Positions 45,198 to 54,461 of a stretch of DNA of 64,000 nucleotides are shown piece after piece. The stretch's first letter is position 1; the number at the start of each line of letters is the position of its first letter. The stretch comes from Bradyrhizobium guangzhouense (GTDB taxonomy: Bacteria > Pseudomonadota > Alphaproteobacteria > Rhizobiales > Xanthobacteraceae), in contig NZ_CP030053.1 in assembly GCF_004114955.1 (NCBI RefSeq), positions 4,712,001 to 4,776,000 of the forward strand, written 5' to 3'. Below the pieces are notes generated by a model that did no database searches, was not told the origin of the DNA, and saw nothing but the letters and a program-made list of their open reading frames with translations. The position numbers were made by a program, and so were the translations under genes.

Positions 45198-45814
45198 CCG
45201 AGTTCATCCATCGCTTCGAGCCCGCAACCCGCGCGGGCTCCCCGCCTCTGCTGCTCCTGCACGGCACCGGCGGTAACGAGAACGATCTGCTCGGGCTCGG
45301 CAAGATGATCTCGCCGGGCTCGGCGCTGCTCTCGCCGCGCGGCCGCGTGCTCGAGCACGGCATGCCGCGCTTCTTCCGTCGTCTCGCGGAGGGCGTGTTC
45401 GACGAGGACGACGTGCGTCGCCGTGCGCACGAGCTCGGCGACTTCGTTACCGCCGCGCGCAAGCGTTACGGCATCGCCGCGCCCGTTGCGGTCGGCTTCT
45501 CCAACGGCGCCAACATCGCAGCCGCGCTGCTGTTGCTGAAGCCGGACATGCTGGCCGGCGCGATCCTGCTGCGTGCGATGGTGCCGTTGTCGGATCCGCC
45601 GAAGGTCGAACTCGGCGGCAAGCCGGTGCTGCTGCTGTCGGGCCAGGCGGATCCGGTCATGCCGGCGAGCAATGCGGCCAGGCTTGCGGCACTGCTGTCG
45701 GAAGCAGGCGCGCGCGTCGACCACAAGGTCCTGCCCGCGGGACATCAGCTGTCGCAAGCCGACGTGACGCTGGCGCGCAACTGGATCGGGAGCGTCGGGG
45801 CGAAGGCGGCATGA
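45194..45814 (+). CDS. Alpha/beta hydrolase, phospholipase/carboxylesterase type (MhqD-like)
   Basis: The 206-residue cytoplasmic serine hydrolase has LLLHGTGGNENDLLGLG at the oxyanion region, a Ser nucleophile in GFSNGANIAAALL, an Asp in SGQADPVMP and a His in PAGHQLSQ. This size and motif set fit the esterase family that includes Bacillus MhqD. Its ATG overlaps the stop of the dioxygenase (ATGA). The pair is probably induced together by the divergent LysR and acts on aromatic or quinone-derived electrophiles. Confidence 0.9.
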   Translation: MTEFIHRFEPATRAGSPPLLLLHGTGGNENDLLGLGKMISPGSALLSPRGRVLEHGMPRFFRRLAEGVFDEDDVRRRAHELGDFVTAARKRYGIAAPVAVGFSNGANIAAALLLLKPDMLAGAILLRAMVPLSDPPKVELGGKPVLLLSGQADPVMPASNAARLAALLSEAGARVDHKVLPAGHQLSQADVTLARNWIGSVGAKAA

Positions 45815-45875
45815 CACGAACAAGCGGCGCGTCGTCTCTGGATGGCGCGCCGCTTCGTCGAGGATTCGCCATGCT

Positions 45876-46811
45876 TCACGCCGCCTTGCCGCCGAACGCG
45901 GCGGGAAGCGTGGCGAGGAACGACATGACGCGCTGTGTGCGCAAGGGCGGGCGGCCGCCGGAGGTGCGCAGCATCCATAGGGGCTCGCCAGCCGCGCGCC
46001 AGGGTGCCAGCACTTCGACCAGCCGGCCGGTGCGAAGGTCTTGGTCGACGAGCCACGCCGGCCCCCAGCCGATCCCAAACCCATTCACGATCAAAGCGAG
46101 CGACGCGTGCGCGTCGTCGCAAATGTGCTTGGCCTTGGGCGTGACGCGTATGGCTCCTTTGCCGTGCGGATCGACGAAGCGCCAGGTCAGGATCTGACCG
46201 CTTGCGGGATTCCGGAAGCCGACGTGGTCGTGCGCGGAAAGCTCGTATGGACTCGCCGGTACGCCGCGCGCCTTCAGATAGGCAGGCGAGGCGCAAGCAA
46301 TCCAGGAGAACGTGCACAGCCGCCGCGCCTTGTGGCCCGGCGCGCGGTCGAGCGGCCCCGAGCGGATTGCGACGTCGACGCCTTCCGCCGCGAGATCGAG
46401 AATCTCGTTGCGGAATTTGACCTCGATTTCGATTTCCGGTCGTTCCCGCAGGAACGCGGGAAGTCGCGGCAGGATGCAGGCGCGCGCGAACGAGGCCGGT
46501 GCGGTCACGCGCACCCGTCCGCCATCGTCGCGCGCGACTTCGCCGAGCGCGGATTGGACACGGGCGAGACTTTCGAGCAACGCGCGTCCCGCCGCCATCA
46601 GCCTGTCGCCCTCTTCGGTCAGCGCCAACGAATGCGTGGAGCGATGCAAAAGCCGCAACCCGCGAGCCTTCTCGAAGCGGGCGACCGCCTTGGACATCGC
46701 CGAGGTGGTCGTCCCTGCCCGCCGCGCGGCTTCAGCGAAGGAGCCCGCCTCGACGACGCGGACAAAGGCGAGAAGACGCGAGACGTCGGGAGGCAAATTT
46801 GTTGTGGACAT
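45876..46811 (-). CDS. LysR family transcriptional regulator (divergent to the DUF1330-like gene)
   Basis: The protein has an N-terminal helix-turn-helix (SFAEAARRAGTTTSAMSKAVARFEKARGLRLLHRSTHS) and a substrate-binding domain with RVRVTAPASFARACILPRLPAFL and the usual GVDVAIRSG segment. I chose the ATG at 46811 (MSTTNLPPDVSR). A GTG three codons upstream would also be in frame. A perfect palindrome spans the start region, so self-repression by covering the start codon is likely. It is convergent with the MhqD-like gene and divergent to the DUF1330-like gene across about 100 bases. Confidence 0.92.
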   Translation of the reverse strand: MSTTNLPPDVSRLLAFVRVVEAGSFAEAARRAGTTTSAMSKAVARFEKARGLRLLHRSTHSLALTEEGDRLMAAGRALLESLARVQSALGEVARDDGGRVRVTAPASFARACILPRLPAFLRERPEIEIEVKFRNEILDLAAEGVDVAIRSGPLDRAPGHKARRLCTFSWIACASPAYLKARGVPASPYELSAHDHVGFRNPASGQILTWRFVDPHGKGAIRVTPKAKHICDDAHASLALIVNGFGIGWGPAWLVDQDLRTGRLVEVLAPWRAAGEPLWMLRTSGGRPPLRTQRVMSFLATLPAAFGGKAA

Positions 46812-46821
46812 GCAGTCCACA
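46803..46821. promoter_or_regulatory. Perfect palindrome over the start of a LysR gene
   Basis: TGTGGACATGCAGTCCACA has two perfect 7-base arms (TGTGGAC and GTCCACA) around ATGCA. It covers the ATG at 46811 and the bases just upstream, which would hold the ribosome-binding site. It is a strong candidate for autoregulatory binding by the LysR protein, and also lies 98 bases from the divergent gene start. Confidence 0.55.
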
Positions 46822-46918
46822 TAATCATGGCTGCACGGTCACTACAAGAGCCGTTCCCGAACAGCTAAACCGGGAGCACCAGCGCGCAATCAGCAGCGCT
46901 AGAAACGCGGGAAGTCCC

Positions 46919-47332
46919 ATGAACCTCGTCGAAATCACCTTGCAAGCCCTTGACGAAGCCGAGCGCGCGATTCCGCCCGGCCAGCCGGTCTATATGCTCA
47001 ATCTGCTGTGCTACCGCGCGCATGCGCGCTACGAGGACGGATTCGACGCCGCGCCCTGCTCGGGACGCGAAGCCTTTCATGAACGCTATAGGCCGGCATT
47101 CCGGCGTCTCGCCGCCGGTAAGCCGCTCGTGCGGATTTTTTCCGGACCGGTGCTGGCGAGCCTCGTCGGCTCGCCGGGCGAACAGTGGGACGAAGCGGCG
47201 ATCAACGAATACGGCGATTTCGCCACCTTCCGCGCGATCGTCGATACCGAGACCTACCGGCGCGAAGTCGCCCCGCATCGGCACGCGGCGCTCGAGCATT
47301 TCCGGCTGTTCGCGCTCGCCAAAGCGATGTGA
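46919..47332 (+). CDS. DUF1330-like small protein (dimeric alpha/beta-barrel type)
   Basis: The 137-residue soluble protein contains YMLNLLCYRAHARYEDG, REAFHERYRPAFRRLA, RIFSGPVLASLVG, and a C-terminal YGDFATFRAIVDTETYRREVAPHRHAALEHFRLFAL. The pattern (LNL...F..Y......G....F.G......W..............F..I.....Y......HR.AAL) is that of DUF1330-like or ferredoxin-fold stress proteins. Function is unknown. The frame is open far upstream, but the ATG at 46919 is the first one past the divergent LysR gene and gives the family-like N terminus. It is probably controlled by that LysR. Confidence 0.75.
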   Translation: MNLVEITLQALDEAERAIPPGQPVYMLNLLCYRAHARYEDGFDAAPCSGREAFHERYRPAFRRLAAGKPLVRIFSGPVLASLVGSPGEQWDEAAINEYGDFATFRAIVDTETYRREVAPHRHAALEHFRLFALAKAM

Positions 47333-47361
47333 ACGCGTTGGCGTCTCAATTATAGAACCCA

Positions 47362-47379
47362 GCATTCCATTCCTGGAGC
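47362..47379. promoter_or_regulatory. Candidate operator, site 1 of a three-site family (upstream of the MFS gene)
   Basis: The site contains TTCCATTCCTGGA. The same 13 bases with A in place of the central T occur at 51449-51461 between the LysR gene and the outer-membrane protein gene. It lies about 60-80 bases before the transporter start, a usual place for LysR activation. Confidence 0.5.
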
Positions 47380-47440
47380 TGGACAGCAAATTTGGAAATC
47401 CCTTGAGTTTACCCCAACGGGACTTGTGGGGAGACAAAGG

Positions 47441-48748
47441 GTGACGAACATAGCGCAAGCGAATTCGCGAGGAGGCGCCGGCGAAGGATGCGGCTCCGGC
47501 GCCGTCGACACCAGCACCCGCATTGGCAGCACGTCCGTTGGACGCGCATCGAGGTCGACCTGGATCGCGATCGCGCTCAGCTTCGTCGCGGTCGTGCTCG
47601 ACGGACTGGATACCAGTTCGATCGGTGTGGCGGCTCCCGCGATCGCGGCTCACTTCGCAGTGCCGCCGGCGGCGCTCACAGCTGCATTCGTGCTGACAAG
47701 CGTCGGCGCGGTGCTCGGCTATCTGGCCTCCGGCCCGCTGGTCAGCCGCTTTGAGGCGCGTCCTGTCCTGATCGCAAGCGTGGCAATGTTCGGCGTTCTC
47801 TCGCTGGCAACGCCGCTTGCGGGCTCCGTTGGTCAGCTTGCGGCGCTGCGCCTGGTTACGGCAATCGGACTCGGCGCAGCGTTACCATCGGCCATCGCCA
47901 TTGCGACATCGCAATGCCCGCCACGGCTGAGGGAGACGGCTGCAGTCATTGTCGGCACCGGGCTCGCCGCGGGCGGCATCCTGGGCGGTGTGCTGGGCGC
48001 AGTCCTGACCGCTCATTTGGGTTGGCAGTCCATCTTCATCATCGGCGGCGCCCTGCCGCTTGCGCTCTCGCTCGTTCTCCTGCTTTGGTTGCCCAGGCGG
48101 GCCGCAGCGGGCGATCTGGTGTCAATAAATCAACGCGATCTGCACCGGGGCGGTCTCAAGCCGATCGGAGATCTGCTCGCCACGGGCCTTGGGGCAAGGA
48201 CCATCAGCCTCTGGCTATTCTCATTCTTGATATTCGCCGACGGCTACGCGCTGGTGTTCTGGCTGCCGACGCTGCTCATCAAGTTTGGTTTCTCGCCCGA
48301 ATACGCCCAGCTCGGCATCAGCTTCTTCAGCGCCGGGGGGCTGGTCGCCAATGTCACCGTGATGCTGCTCGTGAGCAGGCTTCCGATTGCGCGTATCCTG
48401 TTGTCGGGCTTGGTCGTCGGGGTCATCTCTGCCGCGGGGCTTGCGGCGCACGATCTGATCCCGATCGGTGTCTGGCTGCTGATTGCCGGAACGGGCGCGG
48501 GTCTGATCTCATGCAGTGTCGGTCAGTCTGCTCTCGCGGTGGCGATCTATCCCGAAGCGCTTCGCACCCACGGCGTCGGCTTCTCGGCTGCGGCCGGCCG
48601 CATCGGATCGATCATCGGTCCCGCGGTCGCAGGTTTGCTGATTTCGATGGGCGTTGCGCCGAAAGCGATTGTGCTTGCGGCGACGATTCCCGCGCTGGTT
48701 GCGATCCTCGCGCTGCTTCAGCACATGCGGACGCCGACACGGACGTAA
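47441..48748 (+). CDS. MFS transporter, probably aromatic/organic-acid symporter type
   Basis: The product has about 12 predicted membrane segments, beginning at STWIAIALSFVAVVLDGLDTSSIGVAAPAI. DGLD in helix 1 and the YLASGPLVSRFEARPVL loop after helix 2 are typical of the AAHS aromatic-acid:proton symporters. I chose the GTG at 47441, with GGGGAG seven bases upstream; a GTG five codons earlier is an alternative. The N-terminal ~40 residues before the first helix are polar and unusually long. It is followed by a carboxylesterase gene, and a palindrome shared with the LysR/porin region lies upstream. Uptake of an aromatic ester or acid is likely but the substrate is unknown. Confidence 0.88.
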   Translation: MTNIAQANSRGGAGEGCGSGAVDTSTRIGSTSVGRASRSTWIAIALSFVAVVLDGLDTSSIGVAAPAIAAHFAVPPAALTAAFVLTSVGAVLGYLASGPLVSRFEARPVLIASVAMFGVLSLATPLAGSVGQLAALRLVTAIGLGAALPSAIAIATSQCPPRLRETAAVIVGTGLAAGGILGGVLGAVLTAHLGWQSIFIIGGALPLALSLVLLLWLPRRAAAGDLVSINQRDLHRGGLKPIGDLLATGLGARTISLWLFSFLIFADGYALVFWLPTLLIKFGFSPEYAQLGISFFSAGGLVANVTVMLLVSRLPIARILLSGLVVGVISAAGLAAHDLIPIGVWLLIAGTGAGLISCSVGQSALAVAIYPEALRTHGVGFSAAAGRIGSIIGPAVAGLLISMGVAPKAIVLAATIPALVAILALLQHMRTPTRT

Positions 48749-48753
48749 TGCAG

Positions 48754-48771
48754 CGTTTCGAATCTGGAACG
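48754..48771. promoter_or_regulatory. Candidate operator, site 2 of a three-site family (upstream of the esterase)
   Basis: CGTTTCGAATCTGGAACG matches the 18-base palindrome CGTTCCAATCCTGGAACG at 51447 in 14 of 18 positions and keeps both outer arms. It begins six bases after the MFS stop and about 85 bases before the esterase start. Confidence 0.4.
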
Positions 48772-48854
48772 CTGCTCACCATTTCCGGACGCTGGATGCA
48801 TCAAGTGCGAGAGCCTAAGCCTTAGCCTCAGGAAGCGCGTTGTTGGAGACAGGA

Positions 48855-50327
48855 ATGACTGCCGTAGAGCATGTTGAGCTGGACACGCCGTTTGGTCGGC
48901 TGCGCGGCGCGAGATCGGAGGGCGTGACCGCGTTCCGGAAAGTCCCCTACGCGGAAGCCCCCGTCGGCCGGTTGCGCTTTGAGATGCCGTCAGCGGCGCC
49001 GCGATGGGCAGGTGTTCGCGACGCCATCGCGGCCGGGCCGGTTCCTCCGCAAAATCCGTCGCGTCTCGATGCGGTGATGGGCACCTACGATGTCGAACAA
49101 AGTGAGGATTGCCTCCATCTGGACATCTGGACCGGTCATGTGCCGGAAGATCGAGCGCCTGTCCTGGTGTTCATTCACGGCGGCGCCTTCATGACCGGAG
49201 GTGGATCGCTGCCTTGTTACGACGGGGGCATTCTCGCGAAGGAGAATGGTCTCGTCGTGGTCAACATCACCTATCGTTTGGGCATTCTCGGCTTCTTTCC
49301 GCACCCCAGCCTTGGCGGTCTGAACCTCGGCCTGCACGACCAGGTCGCGGCATTGCGCTGGATCACGCAGGCCATCAGCGCGTTCGGCGGCGATCCGCAG
49401 CGGATCACGGTAATCGGCCAATCGGCCGGTGCCTTCAGCATCGCGGCTTTTGCCGGCACCGAAGCCGGAGCTGGGCTGTTCAATCGGGCGATCCTGATGA
49501 GCGCGCCGGTCGGCATCAAGCTGCGTACCGTCGAACAGTCGCGACCGGTCGCCAATGCGATCCTCGATGTTCTCGGGATTGCCGCTGACGACGTCGACAA
49601 GCTTCGAACCATCCCGGTCGATCGCGCCCTCGAGGGCTTGCGCCTGCTGCAAAGGCGGCCGCCGGCGATCCCCGGTGATATCTCGCCACCTTTCATGCCT
49701 GTGCTGGATGATACGCTCGTGCAATGCGACCCTATCGAGTCCATTCGCACTGGCGGAGCGCGTTGGTGCGACATGATGATCGGGGCGACGCGCGAGGAGT
49801 ACGCCGCGTTCTCGATCTCGAACCCCTCGCTCGACGAGTTGTCCGAGGATGCGCTGGAGGACTTGATCCGATCGCACGGTGAATACGACGCGAGCGCGAC
49901 GCTGGCAAGATTGCGTTCCGCGCGGGTGCCCGCGACGCCTCGCATGCTCCTGGGCGACTTCTACAGCGAACGGATGTTTACCCGGCAGAGCCTGGAGATC
50001 GCCGCCACGCAGTCCGGACTCGGTCGAAAAGCGTTCACCTATCTGTTCGACTGGCAGGCGCCCGTTCCGGGACTGGGAGCCTGCCATTGCATCGATCTTC
50101 CGTTCCTGTTCGGCAACATCGACGTCTGGCAGGCGGCTTCGATGGTCAAAGGCGCGGACCGGCGCGAAGTCCGGGACTTGAGCCGGCTCTTCAGAGGCTC
50201 GATCGCCGCGTTTGCGGCTGCGGGAGATCCCAACGGTCACGGTCTGCCCGAATGGCCCGCCTACACAGCGAATCAGACCGTCCTGCACTTTGATCGCCGG
50301 ATCGCGGCATCACGATACATCGCCTGA
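48855..50327 (+). CDS. Type-B carboxylesterase / lipase family protein
   Basis: The 490-residue serine hydrolase of the carboxylesterase B family shows all three landmark regions: FRKVPYAEAPVGRLRF, EDCLHLDIWTG with VLVFIHGGAFMTGGGS (oxyanion hole), and the nucleophile elbow VIGQSAGAFS (GQSAG). Later ones are the acidic residue region GATREEYAAF and HCIDLPFLFG with the catalytic His. No signal peptide is seen, so it is probably cytoplasmic. The ATG at 48855 has GGAG at 48844-48847; a TTG five codons earlier is in frame. With the upstream MFS transporter it would import and hydrolyse an ester substrate. Confidence 0.92.
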   Translation: MTAVEHVELDTPFGRLRGARSEGVTAFRKVPYAEAPVGRLRFEMPSAAPRWAGVRDAIAAGPVPPQNPSRLDAVMGTYDVEQSEDCLHLDIWTGHVPEDRAPVLVFIHGGAFMTGGGSLPCYDGGILAKENGLVVVNITYRLGILGFFPHPSLGGLNLGLHDQVAALRWITQAISAFGGDPQRITVIGQSAGAFSIAAFAGTEAGAGLFNRAILMSAPVGIKLRTVEQSRPVANAILDVLGIAADDVDKLRTIPVDRALEGLRLLQRRPPAIPGDISPPFMPVLDDTLVQCDPIESIRTGGARWCDMMIGATREEYAAFSISNPSLDELSEDALEDLIRSHGEYDASATLARLRSARVPATPRMLLGDFYSERMFTRQSLEIAATQSGLGRKAFTYLFDWQAPVPGLGACHCIDLPFLFGNIDVWQAASMVKGADRREVRDLSRLFRGSIAAFAAAGDPNGHGLPEWPAYTANQTVLHFDRRIAASRYIA

Positions 50328-50364
50328 TCGGTGATGGCCGCGCCGGAAACAGCCGCGAGTCCTC

Positions 50365-51363
50365 TCAACGCTTGGTCGACCTGCGCCCGCGCCTCTTGGA
50401 AGCGCGTTGAGACTTCGGCTCTACTGCAGGCGCCGAGACCTGTTGTTGCGGAGCGTCGAGCGACCGCAGCCTGTCCTGAAGAAATTTGGCAAGACCGGTG
50501 AGGAATAACTTGCCGGCGACGGTCAAAGATCGGCGGGAGGGATAGAGCGCGTAGAACGTCACCGGTGGCGGCGACCAGCCGGGAAGCGGCTGAACGAGTC
50601 TTCCACTGAGCAGGTCCGCCTCGCACATCGGCATTGGCAATCGCGCAAGACCGAGGCCCCGCAGCGCGGCCTGGCGGATGATGTTGAGGTTGTTGGCCGA
50701 AAACTTGAGCTTGAGGTTGATCTCTGTCGTCTCAACGTTCGCGCCGAGCAGCCGCCAACGCGCCATGAAGCCATCGGCGCCCCAGCCGATGCCCGGCAGG
50801 CCCTCGAGGTCGGCGGGACTCGTGCAGGCGGCCATGCGGGCCATCAGGTCCGGTGCCGCGACCAGGCGGTAAGGCGTGATCGCGAGCTTCTGGCAGATCA
50901 ATTCGGAATCGGCCAGATCTTCGCGCACGGGATGGATCGCGAGGTCGTAGTGATCGATCTTCGGGTCGAACGTTCCCTTGGTGTTGTCCAAGGTCAGTCG
51001 CACGTCGGGATAAGTCTCGGCGAACTGGATGGCGAAATCGGTGACCAGAATTTCGGAGAGGACCGCCGGGCAGGAGATGCGCAGCATGCCGGAGGGCCGG
51101 TTGGTCCGGTCTTCGGCGAGCGCCTTGATGGCAACCAGCTCTTCCCGGATCTTCTGGCTGCGCTCGTAGACCGAGAGGCCGATTTCAGTCGGCGCAAAGT
51201 TTCGCGGGCCGCGGTGGACGAGATGCACGCCGAGCTGGCTTTCGAGGTCACCAATTCTTCGGCTGAGGCTCGACTTCGAAATGCCGGTCTTGCGGCTCGC
51301 CGCCGACAGGCTGCCGGCCTCGATGATTTCGACAAGGAGCGTCAGGTCATCGACTGTACCCAT
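50365..51363 (-). CDS. LysR family transcriptional regulator (divergent to the outer-membrane protein)
   Basis: The 332-residue protein has an N-terminal helix-turn-helix (SLSAASRKTGISKSSLSRRIGDLESQLGVHLVHRG), an effector-binding domain to about residue 300, and an unusual basic C-terminal tail (KSQRASKRRGRRSTKR). It is divergent from the outer-membrane protein gene across a ~250-base gap with a perfect palindrome, and convergent with the esterase. A variant of the same palindrome precedes the MFS transporter and the esterase, so this regulator probably controls all three. Confidence 0.93.
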   Translation of the reverse strand: MGTVDDLTLLVEIIEAGSLSAASRKTGISKSSLSRRIGDLESQLGVHLVHRGPRNFAPTEIGLSVYERSQKIREELVAIKALAEDRTNRPSGMLRISCPAVLSEILVTDFAIQFAETYPDVRLTLDNTKGTFDPKIDHYDLAIHPVREDLADSELICQKLAITPYRLVAAPDLMARMAACTSPADLEGLPGIGWGADGFMARWRLLGANVETTEINLKLKFSANNLNIIRQAALRGLGLARLPMPMCEADLLSGRLVQPLPGWSPPPVTFYALYPSRRSLTVAGKLFLTGLAKFLQDRLRSLDAPQQQVSAPAVEPKSQRASKRRGRRSTKR

Positions 51364-51446
51364 TGGGTGATCCTCTGCGGAGACCTCGGACAGGAAGTCC
51401 GGTTTCGATGAGACGATCGAAAGCCGAACTTCGGCAAGCAGGCCAT

Positions 51447-51464
51447 CGTTCCAATCCTGGAACG
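51447..51464. promoter_or_regulatory. Candidate operator, site 3 (best palindrome) between LysR and outer-membrane protein genes
   Basis: CGTTCCAATCCTGGAACG consists of perfect 7-base arms CGTTCCA/TGGAACG around ATCC. It lies 84 bases upstream of the LysR start and about 150 bases upstream of the outer-membrane protein start. The remaining bases of this 248-base gap hold no gene; GGAGGGGGA at 51602-51610 is the ribosome site of the next gene. Confidence 0.55.
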
Positions 51465-51611
51465 GGACTGTACCGATTGCCGGACTTTTTGTCCCGCGTC
51501 CACTGCCTATGCTGTTTCACCGAACTGAACGGGGCGGCTCTAGGGGAAACGCGCCGGACCACGACAGCGTCGAATATCTTGGACGGGGCATAGAGAACAT
51601 TGGAGGGGGAA

Positions 51612-52733
51612 GTGAGGCGTCAGATTCAACCGATACTCTTGGCACTGGCTTTTTCGTCGCTCGCAAGCAGAGCGACTCTTGCGGAGGATTTGCCGGTCAA
51701 AGCCAAGCCGGTGCCGTTCAGTCAGCCGTTCTTTTCGCTGATCGATGACCGCTTCACCTTCTCGTATATCCCCAAGGCGACAGATCCCGGCGTATTCTCC
51801 AGAAATCCGGACGGGTCGCTCAACAGCACGACCGCGATGCAGGTCTACTCGTTCACGCATTTCGACATCTGGCAGTACGGCACGAACTTCCTGAACATCT
51901 CGATGTTCAAAGCCGACCACAACGATCCCGCCAGCCCCTGCACGAACGCGGGCGTGGTCGTCAACCCGGGCACCGGTGTTGCAACGCCGGCCAATTGCGC
52001 GGGTGCACTCATCTTCACCGGCCAGAGCCGCTCGACATTCGGCTGGAATGAAATTTTCAACACCAAGGCTTTCACGGTCGGCCCGCTCCGCAACGTCTCC
52101 TTCGAGGTCGGTCTCGACCTGAGCTCGTCGAACTACTATCGCGCTGCCGCGGCCCAGGCCGTCTCGGCCGGTCTGCAGTTCCAGTTCGATCTTCCCTACA
52201 AGGGCTACGTCAACGTCGCGCCGCTCGCGACCTGGATCTACATGGCGCACATGGGCTTCCTGCAGTGCGGCGGCGGCTTTGCTCCTCCGGTGCCAGGCGT
52301 GAGCTGTCTTCCCGACGGCAACCGCCGCTATCAGCCGACCTGGGCGATCGAGACGAACTACTACATGGATCTGGGCTTCCTGCCCGAGAGCGTGCGCTAT
52401 TTCTCCGTCAGCGGTCGCGCGCAGCTGCTCGGCGCCCTCGGCCCGGAGAACAGCCCACTTCCCTATAATCCGCTGCCGCTCGCGGCGCCGGCCAACTCCA
52501 TGACCAAAATTTCACTCAACTCCGAGCCGATCCGCCTGACGTTCGATGCCTCAAAAGCGATGTGGGGCCCGAAGTTCTCGCACTATGTCGATGTCTGGGT
52601 GGCCTACCGCTACTGGCAGAACAAATACGGTCTCGATCACAATGTCAGCAAGCTCTGCACGATATCGCCGGGGGTGAGCAACCACACCTGCACCGAATCG
52701 AGCTTATACAGCGGCATTACCATGAAGTTCTAG
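51612..52733 (+). CDS. Outer-membrane beta-barrel protein, possibly porin/Tsx-like
   Basis: The ~373-residue protein has a Sec signal peptide (RRQIQPILLALAFSSLASRATLAED) and many alternating polar/hydrophobic segments. Aromatic girdles (FTHFDIWQYGTNFLNISMF, VNVAPLATWIYMAHMGF, YVDVWVAYRYWQNKYG) and a C-terminal Phe are typical of an outer-membrane barrel. The FDIWQYGTNFLNI stretch recalls Tsx-type channels, but I am not sure of the family. The GTG at 51612 fits the GGAGGGGGA ribosome site; a TTG at 51600 would start inside it. Four cysteines occur in predicted loops. It is probably the outer-membrane entry route for the substrate handled by the MFS transporter and esterase. Confidence 0.8.
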   Translation: MRRQIQPILLALAFSSLASRATLAEDLPVKAKPVPFSQPFFSLIDDRFTFSYIPKATDPGVFSRNPDGSLNSTTAMQVYSFTHFDIWQYGTNFLNISMFKADHNDPASPCTNAGVVVNPGTGVATPANCAGALIFTGQSRSTFGWNEIFNTKAFTVGPLRNVSFEVGLDLSSSNYYRAAAAQAVSAGLQFQFDLPYKGYVNVAPLATWIYMAHMGFLQCGGGFAPPVPGVSCLPDGNRRYQPTWAIETNYYMDLGFLPESVRYFSVSGRAQLLGALGPENSPLPYNPLPLAAPANSMTKISLNSEPIRLTFDASKAMWGPKFSHYVDVWVAYRYWQNKYGLDHNVSKLCTISPGVSNHTCTESSLYSGITMKF

Positions 52734-52784
52734 CCTCGCTTGCCGCCAGGAAGCCAATATCAATTCGACTGAAACTCGCCCCGC

Positions 52785-54440
52785 CTATGCCGCGACGTTT
52801 GACAGGAAGCGATCCACCGACGAGCGCAGCTGCGACGCCTGGCTGGACAGGTCATGCGCCGTGGCCAGAACGATGTCGGCCGTGCGATTGGCGTTGTCAG
52901 TCGCCTCGGCCGTCCCGGCGATGCTGCGCGCGACCTGCGCGGTGCCCGAGGCCGCCTGCCCGATATTCCTGGAGATCTCGCCGGCCGCCGCATTCTGCTG
53001 GCTGACCGCGGCCGCGATCCGCCCGGTAAAGCCGTCGATGTCGCCGATGATCGACGCGATGGCGCCGACATTGTCGACCGCCTCGCGCGTCGCCGACTGC
53101 ACCTCGGTGATCTGGCTTGAAATCTCCTCGGTCGCCTTTGCCGTCTGCGTCGCCAGCGCCTTCACTTCGGAGGCGACGACCGCAAAGCCCCGGCCCGCTT
53201 CGCCCGCCCGCGCCGCTTCGATCGTGGCGTTGAGCGCGAGCAGATTGGTCTGGCCGGCGATGGTCCTGATGAAGCCGACCACCTCGTCGATCTGCTGGGC
53301 GGCGCTGGCGAGCCTGCCGATGGTCTGGTTGGCCGCTTCCGCCATGCCGGAGGCGCGCTGCACGATGGTGGTCGCATCCGCCAGTTGCGACGTGATCGCC
53401 TGGACGGATTGGCCGAGCTGACTTGCGGCTGATGCCACGGTCTGCACGTTCGCCGAGGTCTCCTTCGCCGTCGAAGCCGCCTCGTTCGATTGCGATCCCG
53501 CGTTGCGTGCGGCGGAGGCGAGCCCCTGGGCCGTATCCGTCAACTCGCCGGTCATGCGCGCGGTGTTGCTCATGACCTCGCTGAAGGCAGACCGGAAGGC
53601 GTCGATCTCGGCTTCCAGGCGCTGCCGGTGGCCGACCTGCTCCGCGCTGCTCAGGTCCTTGGCGGCGATCACGGCGAGATCGTCATCGGCGCGGGTCTTC
53701 AGGCTCGCCTGCATGACCGCAAGCGACTTCAACAGGCGGCCGAGCTCGTCGCGGCGGCGCACTGCGATGTCGTCGGTGAAGTTGCCGGCGGCGACGCGCT
53801 CGGCAACGCGCACCGCCGCGGAGATCGGCCGGCTCATCGAGTACGAGAACGCAAGCGCGATCAGCAGTCCGATCGCGACGGTTCCGACGGCGACCGACAG
53901 CATCATGGTGCGGGCCGCCTCGACGTCCTTCTCCGCCGCCATGCGATATTCATAGCCATACGCCGCCACCAGCTCGACGAGGTCGTCGATCGACGCCATC
54001 AGCCGGTCGCCCTGTTGTGCAAGCAGGAAGCTGGTCGGGATCTCCGTCGCGCCGCCGGGCGTCGGCTTCAGGATCTTGAGCGCGGCGGTCGACCAGTCCT
54101 TGAGCTGGGCCTCGGCCTTCTCGCGCGCGGCCGCAACGCTGGGCGTTGCGGCGCGCTCACGCACCACTTTCAGGTCCTCGACACTGTCGCGGATCAGCGC
54201 CTCGAACTTGGCGACGTCGCTGGAGCTGCCGGCAACAAGGGCCCGCTGAAGCACCAGCCGCGCCCCGTGCAGTGCCGCGTGGGCGGAACGCGCGTGGTTG
54301 ATCCCCATCAAGGGGCCGTCATAGAGACGGACCACCATGTCGCCGGAATTGCCGATGGCGCGAATGCCGTAGAAGGCGATGCCGCAAGCCAGCAGAAGCA
54401 CGACGCTGAAGGCACCGAAAATCTTGTAGCGTATCGACAT
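52785..54440 (-). CDS. Methyl-accepting chemotaxis protein
   Basis: This 551-residue chemoreceptor has TM1 at about residues 8-28 and a small periplasmic four-helix-type sensor region at about 30-175. TM2 is near 178-200 ([18 protein letters not shown]), followed by HAMP ([18 protein letters not shown]) and a long cytoplasmic coiled coil. The signalling tip is [20 protein letters not shown], then [22 protein letters not shown]. There is no CheB/CheR-docking pentapeptide at the C terminus (ends FLSNVAA). The ATG at 54440 is seven bases after GGAG; two further in-frame starts lie just upstream. The ligand is unknown. No other chemotaxis gene lies nearby. Confidence 0.93.
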   Translation of the reverse strand: MSIRYKIFGAFSVVLLLACGIAFYGIRAIGNSGDMVVRLYDGPLMGINHARSAHAALHGARLVLQRALVAGSSSDVAKFEALIRDSVEDLKVVRERAATPSVAAAREKAEAQLKDWSTAALKILKPTPGGATEIPTSFLLAQQGDRLMASIDDLVELVAAYGYEYRMAAEKDVEAARTMMLSVAVGTVAIGLLIALAFSYSMSRPISAAVRVAERVAAGNFTDDIAVRRRDELGRLLKSLAVMQASLKTRADDDLAVIAAKDLSSAEQVGHRQRLEAEIDAFRSAFSEVMSNTARMTGELTDTAQGLASAARNAGSQSNEAASTAKETSANVQTVASAASQLGQSVQAITSQLADATTIVQRASGMAEAANQTIGRLASAAQQIDEVVGFIRTIAGQTNLLALNATIEAARAGEAGRGFAVVASEVKALATQTAKATEEISSQITEVQSATREAVDNVGAIASIIGDIDGFTGRIAAAVSQQNAAAGEISRNIGQAASGTAQVARSIAGTAEATDNANRTADIVLATAHDLSSQASQLRSSVDRFLSNVAA

Positions 54441-54461
54441 CATCAATCTCCGGCGTCTCGA

